From positions 1 through 38,484 of the forward strand of contig CAISOB010000090.1 in NCBI GenBank assembly GCA_903886975.1: a stretch of 38,484 nucleotides of DNA. Direction: 5' to 3'. A program made the position numbers and the translations under genes. Shown here piece after piece: positions 34,392 to 38,484 of the stretch; position 1 is the first letter of the stretch; each line of letters starts with the position of its first letter. The notes under the pieces were generated by a model. That model had not been told where the DNA came from and ran no database searches. It worked only from the letters and a program-made list of their open reading frames with translations. This DNA is from an uncultured beta proteobacterium. GTDB taxonomy: Bacteria; Pseudomonadota; Gammaproteobacteria; Burkholderiales; Rhodocyclaceae.

Positions 34392-35237
34392 ATGGCACAA
34401 CAATATTCACTCGCGCATCTGACCGTACTCGGCTGCGCGCCAGCCGAAATGACCTATATCGCCGCCCGCGCCGGCTACGATTTCGTCAGCATCCGCCCGA
34501 TCTTCATGGGTCTGCCCGGCGAACCCAATTACGCGCTCGCCGAGAACCCCGAGATGTTGAGGCAGACCAAGCGCGCGCTCGCGTCTACCGGCATCAAGGT
34601 GCACGACATCGAACTCGCGCGCATCCACGACGACATGCATCCAACGCGCTATCTGCCGGCCATGGAAGTCGCCGCCGAGCTCGGCGCGCGTGCCGTGCTG
34701 TCGAGCATCTGGACCGACAAGCGCGACTACGCCATCGAAAAGTTCGGCGAAGTCTGCGATCTGGCCAAGCAGTTCGGCATGACTGTTGACCTCGAGTACG
34801 TTCCCATCGCCGGCGTCAAGGACCTGGCCGGCGCCGTCGACGTGCTGCGCCGCGCCAAGCGCGACAATGCCGGCCTGATGCTCGACGTACACCACTTTCA
34901 GCGCGCCCGCGACAAGGTCGAGGATCTCGATGCCCTGCCGCACGAGTGGTTCCACTTCGGTCATCTGTGCGACGTTGGCGCCGACATCCCCGCCGAGCGC
35001 GACAAGCTGATCCAGATCATGCGCGCCGAGCGCCTCTATGTCGGCGAAGGCGACGGCAATGCCGCGGCCATTTTCAACCGCCTGCCGGAAATGGTGATGT
35101 CGATCGAACTGCCGCATCTCGCCCGCGCGCAGGAATTCGGCTACGCCGAACACGCTTTCCGCTGCATCGAATCGGCAAAGGCTTACTTCGCAGCGCATCC
35201 CCGTGCTATTGCGCGCGCCGAGAGGAGCGCCGCATGA
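34392..35237 (+). CDS. Xylose-isomerase-like TIM-barrel protein with intact metal site (dehydratase/isomerase)
   Basis: This 281-aa TIM barrel is of the sugar-phosphate isomerase/epimerase superfamily, which includes IolE inosose dehydratase, AsbF/QuiC dehydroshikimate dehydratases and hydroxypyruvate isomerase. The full E-D-H-E metal set is visible: Glu135 in VDLEYVP, Asp165 in LMLDVHHF, His191 in FHFGHLCD and Glu239 in MSIELPHL. This contrasts with the degenerate barrel at 20314. It sits between the ThDP enzyme and the second AroE-like gene, overlapping the latter by 4 nt (ATGA). I infer a beta-dehydratase acting on a 3-keto hydroaromatic acid. Isomerase activity is the alternative. The start has AGGAGG upstream. 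Confidence 0.82.
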   Translation: MAQQYSLAHLTVLGCAPAEMTYIAARAGYDFVSIRPIFMGLPGEPNYALAENPEMLRQTKRALASTGIKVHDIELARIHDDMHPTRYLPAMEVAAELGARAVLSSIWTDKRDYAIEKFGEVCDLAKQFGMTVDLEYVPIAGVKDLAGAVDVLRRAKRDNAGLMLDVHHFQRARDKVEDLDALPHEWFHFGHLCDVGADIPAERDKLIQIMRAERLYVGEGDGNAAAIFNRLPEMVMSIELPHLARAQEFGYAEHAFRCIESAKAYFAAHPRAIARAERSAA

Positions 35238-36064
35238 GAATCAGCGGCAAGACGACGTTGATCGCGCATATCGGCTATCCGACCGAATCCTTCAAGGCGC
35301 CGCTGATCTACAACCCGTGGTTCGTCAGCAAGGGAATCGATGCCGTGGTGATGCCGATGGGCGTCAAGGCCGAGGACTATCCGACCTCGCTCAAAGCCAT
35401 TTTCAATTTCACCAATATTCACGGCGCGCTCATCACGATGCCGCACAAGGTCACGACGGTCGGCCTGGTCGACGAATGTTCGACGACGGCCAAGATCGCC
35501 GGCTCGGCGAACGCCATCCTCAAGCGTCCCGACGGAACGCTGCTCGGCGACATGTTCGACGGCACGGGCTTTACCCGCGGCCTGCGGCGCAAGGGCTTCG
35601 TGCTCGATAAAACAAGATGCCTGGTCGTCGGTTCGGGCGGCGTCGGTTCGGCCATTGCCGCGTCGCTTGCCGCCGAAGGCGTCGCGTCATTGGCGCTCTA
35701 TGATACCAACGTCCAATCGGCAACAAGCCTCGCCGGGCGTCTGACCCAGTATTACCCGAAGCTCGAAGTGAAACTGGCGAGCGCCGATCCGGCCGGCTAC
35801 GACCTGGTCGTCAACTGCACGCCGCTCGGCATGAAGGACGGCGATCCGCTGCCCTTTGACGTCATGCGACTCGCGCCGTCGACCTTCGTCGGCGAGGTGG
35901 TGATGAAAGTCGAAGTGACGCCGCTGGTCAAGGCAGCCCGTGAAAGAGGCTGCCGCACCCAGGTCGGCACCGACATGTTGTTCGAAATGATTCCTGCCTA
36001 TCTCGAGTTCTTCGGTTTCGGCACCGCGACTCCCGAAGAACTGCGTTCGGTCGCAACGCTTTGA
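35234..36064 (+). CDS. Shikimate dehydrogenase family protein (RifI-like), paralogue 2
   Basis: This 276-aa paralogue of 24282-25112 has the same motifs: catalytic Lys in ITMPHK, Asp in GDMFDGTGF, and Rossmann VVGSGGVGSAIAASLAAEG. The carboxylate-binding SxSP is again replaced (GYPTESFKAPLIYN), so the same substrate class is expected. Its ATG overlaps the TIM-barrel stop by 4 nt, with AGGAG 6 nt upstream, so the two are translated together. The pair of dehydrogenases may handle quinate and shikimate separately, or different stereoisomers. A hairpin follows the gene. Confidence 0.88.
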   Translation: MRISGKTTLIAHIGYPTESFKAPLIYNPWFVSKGIDAVVMPMGVKAEDYPTSLKAIFNFTNIHGALITMPHKVTTVGLVDECSTTAKIAGSANAILKRPDGTLLGDMFDGTGFTRGLRRKGFVLDKTRCLVVGSGGVGSAIAASLAAEGVASLALYDTNVQSATSLAGRLTQYYPKLEVKLASADPAGYDLVVNCTPLGMKDGDPLPFDVMRLAPSTFVGEVVMKVEVTPLVKAARERGCRTQVGTDMLFEMIPAYLEFFGFGTATPEELRSVATL

Positions 36065-36085
36065 TTCGGGAAAAGGCCATAGAAG

Positions 36086-36123
36086 TCGCCACTGCGGCAT
36101 GCTAGCCGCCGCTGCAGTGGCGA
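36086..36123 (+). terminator. Hairpin between the second AroE-like gene and the second TRAP binding-protein gene
   Basis: A perfect 10-bp inverted repeat (TCGCCACTGC/GCAGTGGCGA) with an 18-nt loop starts 21 nt after the stop codon. There is no T-run. The next gene starts 168 nt later, so a promoter or partial terminator may lie here. Confidence 0.45.
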
Positions 36124-36291
36124 GACCCGATGTTTGGTTGTATGCTGCGTCGCTGCACTCGCTAGCTCGTTTCTCGGATTCGATCCTTGTAGTTTGCGAT
36201 AAGACGCGACGGCTTCTCTTTCGGAGCACTGCCGCACAGGCCACCCGAATTCGGGTTTTGAACCGTTACGGTCATTTCAAGGAGATTGGAT

Positions 36292-37314
36292 ATGCAATTT
36301 AGAAGAGCCATTGGATTTGTGCTTGCCAGCACCTTCTGCCTGGCCGTCAATACGGGCGCGCAGGCGCAGGAAATCCAGGAACGCAACATCAAGTTCGGGA
36401 CGATCAACAACACCGATCACCCCATCAGTTTCGGCGTGAGGAAATTCGCCGAGCTGGTTGCTGCCAAAACTGGTGGCAAGTTCAAGGTCAAGGAATATCC
36501 GAATTCGACGCTGGGCAGCGATTCGCAACAGCAATCAGCGCTGCAAGGCGGCGTGCAGGAAATGACCGTGCCGGCAACGACCTCGCTCGCCGGCATGATC
36601 AAGGAATATGGCCTGCTCGACTTTCCGTTCGCCGTGAGCAATAGCTCGCAGGCCGACGCCTTGCTCGACGGGCCGCTGGGTCAATTGCTCAGTTCGAAGC
36701 TGCCGGCGAAAGGGCTGATTTCCCTCGGATACTGGGAACTCGGGTTCCGCAATGTGACCAACAGCAAACGACCGCTCGTGCACGTCGAAGACATCCAGGG
36801 ACTCAAGCTCCGCGTCATCCCCAATGAGGTCTTCCTGGCGAGTTTCAAGGCGCTCGGAGCCAATCCGGTGCCGATGCCGATCGGCGAAGTCTATACGGCC
36901 ATGGAAACCAAGACCATTGACGGGCAGGAAAACCCCTTCTCGGTGATTCTCTCCAACAAATTCTACGAAGTGCAGAAATACGTCAGCGCGACGAATCACG
37001 TATACGGGGCGAATATCCTCTTGGTGAGCAAGATTTTCTGGGACAAGCTCTCGCCAACCGAGAAGAAGATCATGCAGGATTCGGCCAAGGAAGCCATTGC
37101 CTACGAGCGTACGTTGGCCCGCGCCGCCGCAGTGAAATCAGTCGCCGATCTGCAGGCCGCCGGCATGCAATACAACACCCTGGCGCCGGCTGAACTGGCG
37201 AAAATGGCCGCGATCGTCAAACCGGTAACCGACAAATTCACTGCCTCATACGACCCGGCGGTCGTGAAAGTCTATAACGAAGAACTCGCTAAGGCCCGCA
37301 AAGCCTTCCCGTAA
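36292..37314 (+). CDS. TRAP transporter substrate-binding protein (DctP family), paralogue 2
   Basis: This 340-aa periplasmic binding protein has a signal peptide of about 25 residues ending TGAQA. The carboxylate-binding Arg174 is in GLKLRVIPN, followed by LGANPVPMPIGEVYTAMET and IDGQENPFS, the canonical form of the motif that is altered in the first binding protein. It has no DctQ or DctM neighbour of its own; the only pair in the window is 8 kb upstream (27490-29375). The ATG at 36292 is 7 nt after AAGGAG. It may share that pump, or use one elsewhere in the genome. Confidence 0.92.
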   Translation: MQFRRAIGFVLASTFCLAVNTGAQAQEIQERNIKFGTINNTDHPISFGVRKFAELVAAKTGGKFKVKEYPNSTLGSDSQQQSALQGGVQEMTVPATTSLAGMIKEYGLLDFPFAVSNSSQADALLDGPLGQLLSSKLPAKGLISLGYWELGFRNVTNSKRPLVHVEDIQGLKLRVIPNEVFLASFKALGANPVPMPIGEVYTAMETKTIDGQENPFSVILSNKFYEVQKYVSATNHVYGANILLVSKIFWDKLSPTEKKIMQDSAKEAIAYERTLARAAAVKSVADLQAAGMQYNTLAPAELAKMAAIVKPVTDKFTASYDPAVVKVYNEELAKARKAFP

Positions 37315-37321
37315 TAATGAC

Positions 37322-37350
37322 GCAGGCATTTCGTTCTTCGGAATGCCTGC
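37322..37350 (+). terminator. Hairpin after the second TRAP binding-protein gene
   Basis: A perfect 9-bp stem (GCAGGCATT/AATGCCTGC) with an 11-nt loop starts 7 nt after the stop codon. No clear U-tract follows. Confidence 0.5.
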
Positions 37351-37454
37351 AACATCCTCGGCGTCGACAGGCATGCGGCACGCTTGGGGCGCCATGACCT
37401 TCTCGTCTTGATCAAGGGCGCATAAGCCGGTCATTCCTGCTGAAGAATTCTGTC

Positions 37455-38327
37455 ATGCTGCTTCGCATCCTCGGCATCGTTTTCCCGATCTTCATCATCA
37501 TTCTGGTCGGCTATGTCTACGGTCGCCGGCACAATCCGGATATGACGGTCGCCAACACCCTCAACATGGAAATCTTTCTCCCGGCGCTGATCTTCTCGGC
37601 ACTCGCCGGCAAGACCTTCAATCTCGGCGCGAACTTGCCGATTACCCTGGGCACATTGCCGGTCGTTCTCGGCTCCGGCGTGCTCGCCTGGCCTCTGGCT
37701 CGACTGTTCGGCTACGACCCCAAGACGCTGGTGCCGCCGGTGATGTTCAATAACTGCGGCAACATGGGAATACCGCTGCTGCTGCTCGCTTACGGCGATC
37801 AGGCGCTCGGTGCGGCGGTCATCTTCCTGCTGGTATCGACCCTGTTGCAGTTCCTCATCACTCCCTGGCTCGTCAATGGCCACTTGCAACTCGGCACGCT
37901 GTGGCGCGAGCCCTTCGTCCTGGCGGCGCTGCTTGGCGTCATCGTCAGCGTTAGCGAAGTGACGGTGTGGGCGCCGGTCATGACCGCGGCGCGCATCCTC
38001 GGCGACATCTCTCTTGGACTGATGGTCTTCTCGCTTGGCGTGCGACTTTCCAACACTCCGATGAACGCTTGGAAAATAGGCACGGTGGGCGCCATCGCCA
38101 CACCGCTCACCGGTATGCTGATCGCATGGGGATACGGCGTGCTGGCCGGGCTAAAGCCGCTCGACCAGGACATCCTCTTTATCTTCGGCGCCCTGCCCCC
38201 GGCGGTGACGAATTTCATCTTCGCCGAACGCTACAATCAGGAACCGGACAAGGTCGCGTCCATCGTCATGATCGGCAACGCGGCGGCATTATTCTTTGTT
38301 CCGCTGGCTCTGGCCCTGCGCCTTTGA
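37455..38327 (+). CDS. AEC-family (auxin efflux carrier-like) permease
   Basis: This 290-aa membrane protein with about ten helices is typical in length for the bacterial AEC family. Characteristic segments are LNMEIFLPALIFSALAGK, NNCGNMGIPLLLLAYG and FGALPPAVTNFIFAERYN. Bacterial members are secondary carriers, often for malonate, malate or other carboxylates. Lying after the second binding protein, it could export or import a product of the pathway such as an organic acid. It ends the catabolic island; an IS element follows after about 20 nt. Confidence 0.88.
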   Translation: MLLRILGIVFPIFIIILVGYVYGRRHNPDMTVANTLNMEIFLPALIFSALAGKTFNLGANLPITLGTLPVVLGSGVLAWPLARLFGYDPKTLVPPVMFNNCGNMGIPLLLLAYGDQALGAAVIFLLVSTLLQFLITPWLVNGHLQLGTLWREPFVLAALLGVIVSVSEVTVWAPVMTAARILGDISLGLMVFSLGVRLSNTPMNAWKIGTVGAIATPLTGMLIAWGYGVLAGLKPLDQDILFIFGALPPAVTNFIFAERYNQEPDKVASIVMIGNAAALFFVPLALALRL

Positions 38328-38346
38328 TTCGACCCGGAAAATATGC

Positions 38347-38484
38347 TAGTGTAGTGCGTCATAAATAACGGAACTTAAATAACAATTGGCCCTCCAAGTA
38401 AGCAGGAGGTCACTGCCATGCGCGTAGCAAAGCCCATTGAATTGAATGCTGACGATGATCGACGGCTTCGGATTCTCTCCAAGC
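38347..38484 (+). mobile_element. IS630-type insertion sequence, left end only
   Basis: This is the start of an insertion sequence running beyond the right edge. It begins near a TA (38347-38348, the target of IS630/Tc1 elements), followed by GTGTAGTGCGTCATAAATAA as the likely terminal repeat, then the transposase gene start at 38418. The other end is not visible, so boundaries are approximate. Confidence 0.65.
38418..38484 (+). CDS. IS630-family transposase, N-terminus only
   Basis: The first 22 codons are visible, with an AGGAGG ribosome site upstream. The encoded start, MRVAKPIELNADDDRRLRIL, resembles the usual N-terminus of IS630 transposases (MRVA-PIELSAEQR-TL). The catalytic DDE residues lie outside the window, so the assignment rests on the N-terminus and the upstream terminal sequence. 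Confidence 0.65.
   Translation, partial: MRVAKPIELNADDDRRLRILSK

Noticed and set aside
20314..36064. Classical protocatechuate route for quinate
   Set aside because: No pca or lig ring-cleavage genes are in the window, the QuiC-like barrel lacks ligands, and the route leaves the ThDP, aldehyde dehydrogenase and lyase genes without a role. It stays the main alternative if such genes lie elsewhere.

Overview
The window looks like a chromosomal segment of a GC-rich betaproteobacterium. This is inferred from base composition, from three intergenic repeats of the CGTCATTCCGGCG...CGCCGGAATGACG type common in Rhodocyclales and Burkholderiales, and from protein character; I cannot name the genus. 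Every complete gene has intact coding potential. The only mobile element is the start of an IS630-type transposase at the right edge.

Layout. (1) 1-8777, minus strand: a chemotaxis cluster in two transcription units, response regulator-cheD-cheR-cheD and cheY-MCP-STAS-cheA-MCP. Each is preceded by a copy of the same 50-bp element. (2) 9119-20139: mostly housekeeping and accessory genes. These are peptide chain release factor 3, an ABM-domain protein, a D-cysteine desulfhydrase/L-cysteate sulfo-lyase-type enzyme with an Asp/Glu racemase, cysK, an ArsR-type repressor with an Old Yellow Enzyme, an MFS carrier with an orphan P-loop protein, and a UPF0324 membrane protein with a 50-residue membrane partner. 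(3) 20314-38327: a large catabolic island built around shikimate/quinate-like chemistry and TRAP transport.

The island has three parts. Part one (minus strand) is a TIM-barrel protein and an HPPD-like VOC protein, which together look like a split QuiC dehydroshikimate dehydratase with lost metal ligands, plus an IclR and a LysR regulator. Part two (24282-29375, plus) is an AroE/RifI-like dehydrogenase, a TRAP binding protein, a type I 3-dehydroquinate dehydratase and the TRAP DctQ and DctM subunits. Part three (29875-38327, plus) is an acylating aldehyde dehydrogenase, an HMG-CoA-lyase-like enzyme, a ThDP enzyme, a second TIM barrel with a full E-D-H-E metal set, a second AroE/RifI-like dehydrogenase, a second TRAP binding protein and an AEC carrier. 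No aromatic ring-cleavage dioxygenase is present in the window.

The most interesting reading is that parts two and three encode an oxygen-independent, non-aromatising route for quinate/shikimate that parallels inositol catabolism. A dehydrogenase makes 3-dehydroquinate, with AroD interconverting it with 3-dehydroshikimate. A TIM-barrel dehydratase (IolE/DSD chemistry) makes a cyclic 1,2-dione. A ThDP hydrolase carrying the G-H-T signature of ring-opening enzymes opens the ring to an aldehyde. An acylating dehydrogenase makes homocitryl-CoA. The HMG-CoA-lyase homologue splits that into acetyl-CoA and 2-oxoglutarate. Carbon balances as C7 = C2 + C5. The families are seen in the sequence; the pathway is inference.
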